DNA from: Shewanella vesiculosa
Lineage (GTDB): Bacteria > Pseudomonadota > Gammaproteobacteria > Enterobacterales > Shewanellaceae
Assembly (NCBI RefSeq): GCF_021560015.1
Contig: NZ_CP073588.1
Location: 620,001-684,000, forward strand
Reading direction: 5' to 3'
Length of the DNA: 64,000 nt
A program made the position numbers and the translations under genes. Below, piece after piece: positions 7,784 through 16,373 of this stretch. A model generated the notes under the pieces. That model had not been told where the DNA came from. It worked only from the letters and a program-made list of their open reading frames with translations, and searched no databases. Within the stretch, counting starts at the first letter, position 1; every line of letters starts with the position of its first letter.

Positions 7784-8782
7784 ATGCCACAAGCCTTGTT
7801 ATCTCTGCCTAATGAGATACTTGATATGATTGAGCAAACGATGCCAGTCCCATTGTTTCAGCAACTTGCTGCACAATGTACGGCGGTAATGGTTTTTAAT
7901 ACAGGCATGAGCAATATTAATATTAAGCTCTGTTGTAACGATGGCGATAAGGTATTAAGAGTCAATCAAGCTCACAGTAATTGGTGTGATAGAAAGCTTG
8001 AAGTGGCCTGTTGGCAAGTCGCGATGGCAGCTAACATTGCACCGGCCCTGATTTGGGTCTGTGATAATAATCAAATATATTTAAGTGAGTTTATTGATCA
8101 GCAAAACATGGATTGGTCGATCTTGTTTACAATGCGTGGTCAGGAATCGATTCGACAAGCAACAAAGACGCAGATTACAGCAGTGGATGCGGTGCCTTTA
8201 TTAAGCGAGTTATTTCGAACGCTCAGTGGATTACCCATACCGAATAAAAGTATGACTGTGAGCACTCAGTGGCAACAATACGCACATCAATTAGACTTAT
8301 TAAGTGCATCGCAAACCAATTTGCAGTGGCAACACGCTTGGCAGCAATTATTGCGCTTAAATGGCCTTGTTCGACAGTGGTTATCGCAGCTGGAGGCTTG
8401 TGTGTTGCTGCCTGCTTTTTGTCATCGAGATTTGACCCCGCATAATTTACTGCTCAGCGGTCATCAATCGCAGCGCTTATTATGCATTGATTATGAATAC
8501 GCGGTTGCCAGTCATCCGTTATTTGATTTAGCCAGTGTGATAGCCACACATGAGTTATCATCAAGGCAAGTAAATCAATTAGTTGATAGCGTTATCTTGC
8601 AGTATTGCCAAACCTCTAATCTTACAGATGTTGCTGCAGCTAAAGCGGCATTACCAGCAGCCATCAATTGTTTTTGGCTATTTTCAGCGATGTGGGCATT
8701 ATTAATGGCCGCCAAAGAACCACAAAAATCCACACAATACATACATTACTTTACAAAATATTTTACATTAATGACTTGCTAA
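7784..8782 (+). CDS. ThiK-like aminoglycoside/choline-kinase-fold phosphotransferase, likely thiamine kinase
   Basis: The 332-residue protein has the APH/choline kinase catalytic motif HRDLTPHN at 214-221 and a metal-binding aspartate in CIDYEYA (D236). E. coli ThiK, a thiamine kinase of this fold, is encoded near hinT and ycfL, as here. Phosphorylating imported thiamine would trap it after PnuT-mediated entry. A choline or other small-molecule kinase is possible from sequence alone; the thiamine assignment comes mainly from the four preceding thiamine features. Confidence 0.78.
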   Translation: MPQALLSLPNEILDMIEQTMPVPLFQQLAAQCTAVMVFNTGMSNINIKLCCNDGDKVLRVNQAHSNWCDRKLEVACWQVAMAANIAPALIWVCDNNQIYLSEFIDQQNMDWSILFTMRGQESIRQATKTQITAVDAVPLLSELFRTLSGLPIPNKSMTVSTQWQQYAHQLDLLSASQTNLQWQHAWQQLLRLNGLVRQWLSQLEACVLLPAFCHRDLTPHNLLLSGHQSQRLLCIDYEYAVASHPLFDLASVIATHELSSRQVNQLVDSVILQYCQTSNLTDVAAAKAALPAAINCFWLFSAMWALLMAAKEPQKSTQYIHYFTKYFTLMTC

Positions 8783-8830
8783 TATGCCCTGATAACGTAC
8801 AAATAAGATAAGTTTTACAAAGGGAATCAT

Positions 8831-9680
8831 TTGTGTCTAAAAAAATTAATTATCCTGCTGTTAAGCAGTTTATTTTTTGTTGGCTGCTCAACTAAAGTAA
8901 GTTACTTCTTTTTGGATTGGGCGATTGAGTGGGAAGTTGAAGAATACGTAGACTTAACCTCAGAGCAACAAGACAAATTTGATCTCATTGTTGAGTCTTT
9001 TCTCGTCTGGCATCGCCAGCAAGAGTTGCCACGTTATCGTGATCAACTGTCATTATTATCAAGCTTAACCAATCAGCAGACCATGACGCCAGAGTTATGG
9101 CTTGAACAAGTCTCAATGGCAAAAGCTCATTGGTATCGTATTTTCGATTTTGTTATGCCAGATCTGTTACCCCTTATTGCGAGTCTAAGCGATGAACAAG
9201 TGGAGCAGATTTTAGTGCAGCTGAAAAAAGAACAGCGAGAGTTAATTGAAGAATATGCAGGTAAAGATCAAGCCGAATTGATAACCGACTCAGACAAAAG
9301 AATCGCGAAGCAATTATCTGAATGGACAGGGAATGTGACTGATGAGCAAAAAAAGTATTATTCACCAAGCCAATACTGAACGTTTAGCAACATTAGATAT
9401 GTGGTTAGAGTATCGCCATGAGTGGTTGAGCCAATTTGAACAAGCACTGAAACGCCGCCAGCAAACAGAATATTTTACTCAACAAATGACGTTGTTGATG
9501 GTTTCACCTGACGAGCTAAAATCTCAAGTCTATCGAGATCATGTAACTGAAAATACCCGAAAATTCGGCTCAATGTTGATTACTTTAAATCGCACTTTTA
9601 GTCCAAAACAACGTAAGCATTTCGATAAAAAACTAACAGAGTTAGTGGATGATTTAACTGAGCTTCATTTAGACAAATAA
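8831..9680 (+). pseudogene. DUF6279-family lipoprotein gene broken by one extra base
   Basis: Two frames cover one protein. Frame 1 (TTG at 8831, AAGGGA upstream) encodes a signal peptide with lipobox FVGC (Cys19), then LDWAIEWEVEEYVDLTSEQQ and LPRYRDQL, typical of DUF6279 lipoproteins; it stops at 9379. Frame 2 (from 9342) continues with NTERLATLDMWLEYRHEWLSQ. The frames join in a run of seven A at 9348-9354; six A would give ...DEQKSIIHQAN... and an intact protein of about 282 residues. A second ATG at 9342 might allow separate translation of the back half. Function of the family is unknown. Confidence 0.8.
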
Positions 9681-9772
9681 ACAAGCATCTAATAAGTATC
9701 ATAGCCTCAGCTGAAATCTTTTCTATTCTTAGCGGGTCTCTTGAAGTAATAACGAGATCAGTAGGGATGATT

Positions 9773-10372
9773 ATGCAAATGCTTAGCGGGTTATATCAAC
9801 AGTTTTTAAATGTCATTAAACACATCCAAGGTTTTGCGCCATTAGCATTGAGAATTTATTTGGCACCTGTGTTAATGCAAGCAGGTTATAACAAATTATC
9901 ACATTTTGAAGACTCCGCCGCTTGGTTTGGTAATCCAGATTGGGGATTGGGTTTGCCTATGCCTGAAGTCATGGTAGCAATGGCAGCAGGTACAGAATTA
10001 TTTGGTGGTTTTTTACTGCTAATCGGACTTGCTACACGCATGGTTGCAATGCCTATGATGATGACCATGTGCGTAGCGGCTTTTGCGGTGCACTTACCTA
10101 ATGGTTGGTTAGCCATTGCCGATCCCAGTTCGTGGTTAGCAAATGAGCAAGTACTAGCATCAGCGGAAAAGTTGGCTGCGGCCAAGTCTATTTTACAACA
10201 GCATGGTAACTATGAATGGCTTACCAGCTCAGGTAACTTGGTTATCCTTAATAATGGTATTGAGTTTGCTATGACCTATCTCATCATGTTGTTTGCTCTC
10301 TTTGTACTAGGGGGCGGGCGCTACACCAGTGTTGATTATGTTATCGCTCAGCGTTTTTTAAAAAATGCCTAA
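9773..10372 (+). CDS. DoxX-family integral membrane protein
   Basis: This protein of about 199 residues has four hydrophobic segments and the DoxX pattern (LALRIYLAPVLMQAGYNKLSHF near the start, AAGTELFGGFLLLIGLATRM, GIEFAMTYLIMLFALFVLGGGRY). DoxX proteins are inner-membrane proteins linked to redox or thiol stress; the role here is not defined. ATG 9773 is preferred to ATG 9767 because AGTAGGG at 9760-9766 would touch the latter but is six bases from the former. It appears monocistronic, with a hairpin 46 bases downstream. Confidence 0.85.
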   Translation: MQMLSGLYQQFLNVIKHIQGFAPLALRIYLAPVLMQAGYNKLSHFEDSAAWFGNPDWGLGLPMPEVMVAMAAGTELFGGFLLLIGLATRMVAMPMMMTMCVAAFAVHLPNGWLAIADPSSWLANEQVLASAEKLAAAKSILQQHGNYEWLTSSGNLVILNNGIEFAMTYLIMLFALFVLGGGRYTSVDYVIAQRFLKNA

Positions 10373-10418
10373 CTAGGAACTGTTTTAATTGTCCAAAAAG
10401 ATCAATACTGTTTTGAAT

Positions 10419-10443
10419 ATATCCCACCCAATAGGTGGGATAT
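10419..10443 (+). terminator. Strong hairpin between doxX-type gene and nitroreductase gene
   Basis: A perfect ten-base stem (10419-10428 with 10434-10443), GC-rich at its top, with a five-base loop and followed by TTGTTAAT. It probably ends the DoxX transcript, although the T run is weak. It could also sit in the leader of the nitroreductase mRNA. Confidence 0.6.
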
Positions 10444-10485
10444 TTGTTAATATCGGTACCTGAATTCATTCCAAAGGAGCGTATC

Positions 10486-11034
10486 TTGGACGCAACACAA
10501 CTACTCCTGACTCGCCAGTCTACACCACGCCTAATTGCCCCAGCACCAAATGCTGAGCAACTTACATTATTGCTCAATGCCGCTGCAAGAGTGCCTGATC
10601 ATGGAGCATTGAACCCATGGGAATTTATTATCGCAATTGATGATGGTTTAGCTAAATTGGCAGACATTTTCGTTGACGCCGCTAAAATAACGGGAGCCGA
10701 TGAAGCATTTCTCGCTAAAGTGGCCAATATGCCTTATCGCGCCCCCATGGTCATTACTGTGGTTGCAAAAACACAAGTACACGATAAAGTCCCCATTTTG
10801 GAACAGCAAATTGCAGCTGGTTGCGCCACAATGGCAATGCAACAAGCCGCTTTTGCCATTGGACTCGGTGCAGTATGGCGCACTGGTGATTTTGCTTTTG
10901 ATGCTAATGTACACCAACAATTAGGCTTGTCTAAGCAAGACCAAATTGTCGGTTTTTTATATGTGGGAACACCTGCGGTAACTGCGCCAATAAAACCACT
11001 AAAAGAAGGTCAGCAATTCGCTCGCTATTTATAA
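10486..11034 (+). CDS. YdjA-type NAD(P)H nitroreductase
   Basis: TTG 10486 is chosen as start because AAAGGAG ends six bases before it and the resulting 182-residue protein begins MDATQLLLTRQSTPRL, matching the E. coli YdjA start and length; the frame is open up to GTG 10435. Conserved YdjA features are VPDHGALNPWEF, YRAPMVITVVAK, AGCATMAMQQAAFAIGLGAVWRTG and IVGFLYVGTP. YdjA is a small FMN-binding oxidoreductase that can reduce nitro compounds; its physiological substrate is unclear. Confidence 0.88.
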   Translation: MDATQLLLTRQSTPRLIAPAPNAEQLTLLLNAAARVPDHGALNPWEFIIAIDDGLAKLADIFVDAAKITGADEAFLAKVANMPYRAPMVITVVAKTQVHDKVPILEQQIAAGCATMAMQQAAFAIGLGAVWRTGDFAFDANVHQQLGLSKQDQIVGFLYVGTPAVTAPIKPLKEGQQFARYL

Positions 11035-11132
11035 GCTAAGCCAATACAAGATATGAGCCTTACTTTAACGAATATAAAATGAGGCTCGTTTTTGGCGATT
11101 CAATAAGCTAATAAAAGCATTTATGTCAATGG

Positions 11133-11333
11133 CTATTCGTAGAACTCAAGTGGGATCATGTTCTGATAAACATAATAACCTAACGGCCCCATTAACAAAC
11201 TGAGTGAAGACCACACAATCCGTTGGGCATTTTTGATATGTGCTTTCGACGTTAAGGCTCGATAGCAAAAGTGAATATGTAAAATCAATAATGCAATAAG
11301 CATTAAGACTAACGTAATGTCCATATTATCCAT
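11133..11333 (-). CDS. Small two-helix membrane protein, PLDc_N-like
   Basis: A 66-residue protein with two hydrophobic helices (about 6-25 and 43-60). The C-terminal part, RIVWSSLSLLMGPLGYYVYQNMI, resembles the PLDc_N domain found at the N-terminus of cardiolipin synthases and as free small proteins. No catalytic domain follows. Function unknown. It stands alone between oppositely arranged genes. It could be over-called, but hydrophobic pattern and family resemblance favour a real gene. Confidence 0.6.
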   Translation of the reverse strand: MDNMDITLVLMLIALLILHIHFCYRALTSKAHIKNAQRIVWSSLSLLMGPLGYYVYQNMIPLEFYE

Positions 11334-11522
11334 GTCATGTTCCTTTGCGTTCCAGCAATGACTTAGTTAAGTATAAGTTTACAATTGAAATCTGTAGTCA
11401 AAAGAATAAAAATCCATTTTCTTTAACTGCTATTCATTGTTTATGTTATTTAATTTACTTGAAAAATAAACCAATTCATAGCCTGTAAACCATTAAATAT
11501 TCATAATTTTTTAATTTTTGCA

Positions 11523-12227
11523 CTAAGGAATGACGCGTCCATCATCATTCGTTGAATGTTTGAACTGGATCTTATTTTGTTGTGGTAACCACAATGGATA
11601 TTTGTACATCGCCAGAATAAATAATCGGCTATTGACTAGCGTGGCCAACCAAGTATGGACTTTAGGGTAGGGCATGCCGTTAAACCATGCAGGTTCAACA
11701 TTAGCAAATTGCCTAATAAAGGGGAAAATAGCAAAATCGGCTAAAGTAGGCGTGTCGGTACACAAATACAGGTGTTTTTGTAACTGATTTTCCAGTAACT
11801 GAATAAACTGCTCAGCGTGTTGTCGGTAGTATAGTTGACTGTATTCAGGGTACCTGTCTGCATACTTGTATTTATCTAGCCAAGGCTTAAAGTCACAATC
11901 GTTAGCATTTATGAGCCTTGTCGTTGTGGGCTTATCTAACCATGACAATAGCGATTGATACTCGCCAGGCGTTAAGTGATGGGTTGCAATATCAGGATAC
12001 TCAGTTAATGCATAGCGCATGATATCAATGCTTTCACTGATCACTTGGTTGTCCTGTGTGACTAATACGGGCACAGTACCTTTGGCTGATATCGCTAACA
12101 TCTCCCTAGGTTTATGTTTAAGTTCAATTTCACGTACTAGTGGGTTTAGCTGGCTTAAATGTATCCCCATACGGGCGCGCATTGCATATGGGCAGCGACG
12201 AAAGCTATATAAAATGGCACAATTCAT
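11523..12227 (-). CDS. Glutathione S-transferase family protein
   Basis: This 234-residue protein has a thioredoxin-fold N-terminus with YSFRRCPYAMRARM (possible catalytic Cys13), the cis-proline region GTVPVLVTQ, and ISESIDIMRYALTEYPD, which binds the glutathione gamma-glutamyl group in the family. An all-helical C-terminal domain follows (TPTLADFAIFPFIRQFAN near 155-172). It is cytoplasmic and of unknown substrate. It is divergent from trhO, with about 225 bases between. Confidence 0.88.
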   Translation of the reverse strand: MNCAILYSFRRCPYAMRARMGIHLSQLNPLVREIELKHKPREMLAISAKGTVPVLVTQDNQVISESIDIMRYALTEYPDIATHHLTPGEYQSLLSWLDKPTTTRLINANDCDFKPWLDKYKYADRYPEYSQLYYRQHAEQFIQLLENQLQKHLYLCTDTPTLADFAIFPFIRQFANVEPAWFNGMPYPKVHTWLATLVNSRLFILAMYKYPLWLPQQNKIQFKHSTNDDGRVIP

Positions 12228-12357
12228 TAGATGTCATATAAAATTAAGTCTTGCTAATAGAGTAACGCTTTAAAGATAAAAATCCCAAAATAAAATGCAA
12301 ATCACAGTGAAAACCGTGGTTGGAATTGTTTTAGTATTTTTTTTAGTGTGATTTAGG

Positions 12358-12432
12358 TATAATTTCGGCCGTTTTTTTGAGTCTGCACACTGTGTGCGGA
12401 CCTTATTATATGCACTGGAAATTAAGTTCCAG
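12358..12432 (+). promoter_or_regulatory. Candidate promoter and structured leader of trhO
   Basis: A TATAAT box lies at 12358-12363, without a convincing -35. The following leader contains a short palindrome GCACACTGTGTGC (12384-12396) and a six-base hairpin CTGGAA/TTCCAG (12415-12420 with 12427-12432) just before the CGGAGA ribosome binding site. A regulated leader is possible, but only the inverted repeats are seen. Confidence 0.4.
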
Positions 12433-12452
12433 CTAGCGGAGACGCCACTGTT

Positions 12453-13499
12453 ATGCAAGACACTCATCAACACCTTACTCAACACTCTCAGCCAGAGACA
12501 TTGCAACCCAGCTCTAAAGTTGCGGTGTGCGCATTATATAAATTTGTTGCCTTACCTCATTTTGAAGCTATTCGTCAGCCTTTGCTGACTGTGATGGAAC
12601 AACATGATATCAAAGGAACCTTGTTACTGGCCCAAGAAGGGATCAATGGCACCGTTGCTGGAACCCAAGCAGCGATTGAAGATTTATTGACTTGGTTAGA
12701 CACACAACCAGGTCTAGATAACATTGTCACCAAGTGGTCTTTTGATGATGAAATGCCATTTTATCGCACCAAAGTAAAGCTTAAAAAAGAAATCGTCACT
12801 ATGGGCGTTGAAGGTATCGACCCGCGTAAAGTGGTAGGTACCTATGTTAAGCCGAAAGACTGGAATGCTCTGATTTCAGATCCTGATGTGGTGCTGGTTG
12901 ATACTCGTAATGATTACGAGGTGAAGATAGGCACATTTAAAAATGCCGTCAATCCTGTTACCGAGACGTTTCGTGAGTTCCCTGAGTACGTTAAACAAAA
13001 CCTCGATCCTGCTAAGCATAAAAAAGTGGCGATGTTTTGTACTGGTGGTATTCGTTGTGAAAAATCGACGGCTTATTTAAAAGAGCAGGGCTTTGATGAG
13101 GTTTATCATCTTGAAGGTGGCATTTTAAAATATCTTGAAGAAGTCGAGCAAGAACAAAGCCTATGGGAAGGTGAGTGTTTTGTATTTGATAACCGCGTGG
13201 CGGTGAATCACAGCCTTGAAAAAGGTCAATACGATCAGTGTAATGCTTGTCGTATGCCGATAACTGAAGCCGAAAAGCAAACTGATGCTTATGTTCAAGG
13301 CGTGAGTTGCCCGCATTGCATCGATAAGGTACCCGCTGAGCAGCGTCAGAGATTTATTGAGCGTGAGCGTCAAGTTCAATTAGCCAAACAACGTGGCGAA
13401 GTTCATATTGGCAGTGATGTAAAGCAAGTCATTGATGCACGCCGTCAGCACAAAGAAGCTCAGCGTAAATCCCAAGAAAAAGTAAACAGTAAAGGTTAA
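12453..13499 (+). CDS. trhO: tRNA uridine(34) hydroxylase TrhO (rhodanese family)
   Basis: TrhO (formerly YceA) adds the hydroxyl group to U34 of tRNA on the way to 5-carboxymethoxyuridine. The 348-residue protein has the N-terminal acylphosphatase-like domain ([14 protein letters not shown] at 57-70), a rhodanese domain with DTRNDYEV at 150-157 and the active-site loop CTGGIRC (Cys196, Cys202), and a C-terminal cysteine-containing region ([16 protein letters not shown]). Length and motifs are normal. A clear terminator follows. Confidence 0.95.
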   Translation: MQDTHQHLTQHSQPETLQPSSKVAVCALYKFVALPHFEAIRQPLLTVMEQHDIKGTLLLAQEGINGTVAGTQAAIEDLLTWLDTQPGLDNIVTKWSFDDEMPFYRTKVKLKKEIVTMGVEGIDPRKVVGTYVKPKDWNALISDPDVVLVDTRNDYEVKIGTFKNAVNPVTETFREFPEYVKQNLDPAKHKKVAMFCTGGIRCEKSTAYLKEQGFDEVYHLEGGILKYLEEVEQEQSLWEGECFVFDNRVAVNHSLEKGQYDQCNACRMPITEAEKQTDAYVQGVSCPHCIDKVPAEQRQRFIERERQVQLAKQRGEVHIGSDVKQVIDARRQHKEAQRKSQEKVNSKG

Positions 13500-13529
13500 C
13501 CGTTAAACTACAGAGTGAACTAAACAGTT

Positions 13530-13558
13530 AAAGCCCATCATTGCCGATGGGCTTTTTT
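13530..13558 (+). terminator. Rho-independent terminator of trhO
   Basis: A nine-base perfect stem (13531-13539 with 13546-13554), six-base loop and six T follow the trhO stop by about 30 bases. Confidence 0.9.
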
Positions 13559-14129
13559 GTGGCAGAGCGCCGTTATCATCGAAGCTCACTAAGTTGTCAC
13601 TGATTGACTAAAAATACATTACAGCGAACCCATTCCTTGATTAACGCTAGATAAATCACATCAAGCTTTTCTTGTAGATGAATCACCTTATCTTGTATTT
13701 TCGCCATTGCTGAATAATAAAATTGCGCGCCGTACAGAGGCGATGCAAACGTTAAAAACTCTCCATGCTACTCGAAAAATACCTAACAACCGTACACGTT
13801 CAGTTAATGGACCATGTTTATCGTAGGCTTCTTGCAACACTCAGGCATTAAAGGATAACCAGGATAACTCTTAGTCAATTGAGCAATTTTTAAGCCGAAG
13901 ATGCAATGAGACCTGTTAGAAGATTGATATGCGACATATTGAATTATCACTATCTAACTAAAAGTATTAATGGAGAAATACTCTGTGGCACTTAGTTTAT
14001 GAGCTTTTATGACAGATTTATTGATGGGCTAAGCTTTTCCTTGGTACAAAACCGCATAAATGGTTTAGCAAAACCGATTATTATGCTATTTTGAGCGCTT
14101 TTTTTATTTGAATGACTAAAGGTAGGCCG
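13559..14129. other. Gene-poor interval between trhO and yegD
   Basis: No convincing gene is visible in about 570 bases. On the minus strand a 36-codon frame (13597-13707, MAKIQDKVIHLQEKL...) and, just upstream in another frame, about 30 codons with protein-like composition (RVRLLGIFRVAWRVFN) suggest a decayed gene. I do not recognise it, and chance is possible. The end of the interval must hold the yegD promoter. Confidence 0.4.
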
Positions 14130-15533
14130 ATGTTTGTTGGATTCGATTATGGGAGTGCTAACTGCGCGATTGGGGTAATGATTGATAATGCAGTGGCATT
14201 ATTGCCATTATCAGCGGACTCAGATTTCATGCCGTCAACATTATATGCGATGGACCGCGAGCTAATAGCCGAAGCTGTATATTGGGGCTTACCTGAACAT
14301 TTAAAAGCGCAGTATTCTCATTTACGCAGTTCGCAATTGATGCGGGCAAAACAAATGCGCCATGAGCTAGATCTGTCACCAAACGAGCAAGCCGTGTTTG
14401 TTGGACAAGCTGCAATAGATGCCTATTTGGAGATGCCTGAAGAAGGTTTTTATGTGCGTTCACCAAAATCTTTTTTAGGTGCTAATGGCCTGCGTGTTGA
14501 GCAAATTGCCTTATTTGAAGACATTGTCACCTTGATGATGCAGCACGTTAAATCCCTAGCCGATAAGGCATTAAATGCCAAATCACTGACATCAGCGAGC
14601 CATGCGGTGATCGGTCGACCAGTTAACTTCCAAGGCATTGGTGGCGAAGAAAGTAATCTGCAGGCCGAAGCTATTTTACGTCTAGCGGCGACGCGTTCGG
14701 GCTTTACTGATGTAACGTTTTTATTTGAGCCCTTAGCGGCGGGGATGGATTTTGAGTCAAATCTTAACGATGACAATACTGTGCTTGTCGTTGACGTTGG
14801 CGGTGGTACCACTGATTGCTCTGTAGTAAAAATGGGCCCGTCACATATCCATCAACAAGACCGAACGTCGGACTGCTTTGGCCATTCAGGCCAACGTATC
14901 GGCGGTAATGATTTAGATATCGCACTGGCAATGACAGGCTTAATGCCAAGTTTTGGTGCTGACACCTTAATGATTAACGGTAAACCTATGCCAAGAACGC
15001 CTTTTTGGAACTCGGTTGCGGTAAATGACATCAGTGCTCAACGTGATTTTGTTAGTTTACAGTCGCGCAAATTAGTTGAGCAGTTAATTAAGGAAGCTCA
15101 GCAACCTGAGCGATTAGTTCGTTTACAAAAAGTACAAAAAAATCAAATGAGCTATCAAGTTGTCCGTCAAGCTGAAGCGGCGAAGATCAGTTTGTCTGAC
15201 CATGACACGATTCAATGCCCATTGGATTTTATTGAAAAAGGCTTGTTTGTCCCTCTAAGTGCAGCGCAGTTTGCGCAAGCCATCAATGATCCTCTCGCTA
15301 AAGTTGAGGCGTTAATGAAACAAGCAATGCAAACGGCTATCACTAAAGCGGAACAACAAGATTGCGACATGCCAACCACTCCTGATATCGTGTATGTCAC
15401 AGGCGGTACAGCCCGAAGCCCAGCGATATACGATAGAATTGCGAGTGTGTATCCTGATGCTAAAGTCGTGGTGGGTGATCATTTTGGTTCGGTAACAGCA
15501 GGTTTAACTCGTTGTGCTCAAAGCGCATTTTAA
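14130..15533 (+). CDS. yegD: YegD, Hsp70-like putative chaperone
   Basis: A 467-residue member of the actin-like ATPase/Hsp70 superfamily resembling E. coli YegD (450 residues). Phosphate-1 motif FVGFDYGSANC is at the N-terminus, phosphate-2 is LVVDVGGGTTDCS, and the adenosine motif VYVTGGTARSP lies near the C-terminus. The YegD-specific YVRSPKSFLGANGL and IGRPVNFQGIGGEE are present. It lacks the Hsp70 substrate-binding domain, so its role is uncertain. ATG 14130 is chosen over 14112 because AAAGG precedes it and it gives the family's MFxGFDYG start. Confidence 0.92.
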   Translation: MFVGFDYGSANCAIGVMIDNAVALLPLSADSDFMPSTLYAMDRELIAEAVYWGLPEHLKAQYSHLRSSQLMRAKQMRHELDLSPNEQAVFVGQAAIDAYLEMPEEGFYVRSPKSFLGANGLRVEQIALFEDIVTLMMQHVKSLADKALNAKSLTSASHAVIGRPVNFQGIGGEESNLQAEAILRLAATRSGFTDVTFLFEPLAAGMDFESNLNDDNTVLVVDVGGGTTDCSVVKMGPSHIHQQDRTSDCFGHSGQRIGGNDLDIALAMTGLMPSFGADTLMINGKPMPRTPFWNSVAVNDISAQRDFVSLQSRKLVEQLIKEAQQPERLVRLQKVQKNQMSYQVVRQAEAAKISLSDHDTIQCPLDFIEKGLFVPLSAAQFAQAINDPLAKVEALMKQAMQTAITKAEQQDCDMPTTPDIVYVTGGTARSPAIYDRIASVYPDAKVVVGDHFGSVTAGLTRCAQSAF

Positions 15534-15607
15534 CGAGATTACATTTAACAGATAAAGGCTCGTTATTATGCGAACAAATAGCCTGTAGGTTAGCAACCTT
15601 GTTAGCC

Positions 15608-15632
15608 AAGGGCTCCACCTTATGAAGCCCTT
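15608..15632 (+). terminator. Weak hairpin after yegD
   Basis: A seven-base perfect stem (15608-15614 with 15626-15632) with an eleven-base loop, lacking a long T run. It may end the yegD transcript. Confidence 0.35.
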
Positions 15633-15713
15633 AATTAAGTGTAATGGGGCGGTGCGAAGATATAGGCAAGCTCTTTTGACGATAATTACTGTCCAATTTT
15701 ATAAGGTTTACTG

Positions 15714-16182
15714 ATGAAAAAAATTCTTACCGCGATATGTTTAGCTACACTTGTTACAGCGTGCTCTGATAACGAAGTTGGTGATGTTTCACTGGGAATG
15801 TTTACTACGCAAGATATAAAACTAAATATTTTAAAAGATGAAATTGTCTCTGGTGTAACCTGTCATATCGCCTCAATCGAAGCCAACCTGAGTTTTTTCA
15901 GACCCAAGTGATAGCTCCATCTCTTGCAGACAAACTGGTGAGATCACTGCGGATATGATTGCACAAATAGATAAGAGTAAATCAGGTGAAGTGGTATTTA
16001 AAAAATCAAAAAGTATTTTTTTCAAATCAATGAAGATTAGAAGGATCTTCGATGCTGAAAATCAAACCCTGATGTATGTTTCTTATTCCACTAAAGAAAC
16101 ATCAGGAAGTTTTAAGCATAGTCTTTCTACAGTGCCACTTTGGGGAACCAAAGCCTATGTTGAGCCAATTCAAGCTCAATAA
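15714..16182 (+). pseudogene. creA: creA-family gene broken by one extra T
   Basis: Two frames together give a CreA-like protein of about 155 residues (E. coli CreA has 157). Frame 1 (15714-15911) holds a lipoprotein-type signal (LVTAC, Cys17), GDVSLGMFTTQDIKLNILKD and VTCHIAS. After a run of six T at 15893-15898 the frame is lost; with five T it reads on as SFSDPSDSSISCRQTGEI and into GEVVFKKSKSIFFKSMKIRRIFD, ending at 16182. Function of CreA is poorly defined. The frame is clean apart from this one base, so the break is recent or a sequence error. Confidence 0.82.
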
Positions 16183-16310
16183 TCACCAGGTTAGCGCTAG
16201 CTCATGGCAGTCACATACCTTGGTTGACTATTGTTCGTAGCCATTAGATATAACTGCTTGTGAGTTCAATAAGTCGCTATTCACAGATCCTCGATATTGT
16301 TTAACATATA

Positions 16311-16342
16311 AAAAATGCCTGTTAGGGTTACTAACAGGCATT
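16311..16342 (-). terminator. Rho-independent terminator of sdaA
   Basis: A twelve-base perfect stem (16314-16325 with 16331-16342) with a five-base loop; on the minus strand it is followed by a T run (the A run at 16311-16315). It lies about 30 bases beyond the sdaA stop. Confidence 0.9.
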
Positions 16343-16373
16343 GTTACTTGATTTCATTTACTTTATGCGTGAA

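Noticed and set aside
9342..9379. Programmed -1 frameshifting at A-AAA-AAG in the DUF6279 gene
   Set aside because: The slippery heptamer is in the right phase for -1, but the back half of the protein is in the +1 frame.
10341..10577. 78-codon minus-strand frame between doxX-type and nitroreductase genes
   Set aside because: It spans the strong hairpin and the well-supported nitroreductase start; no family resemblance.
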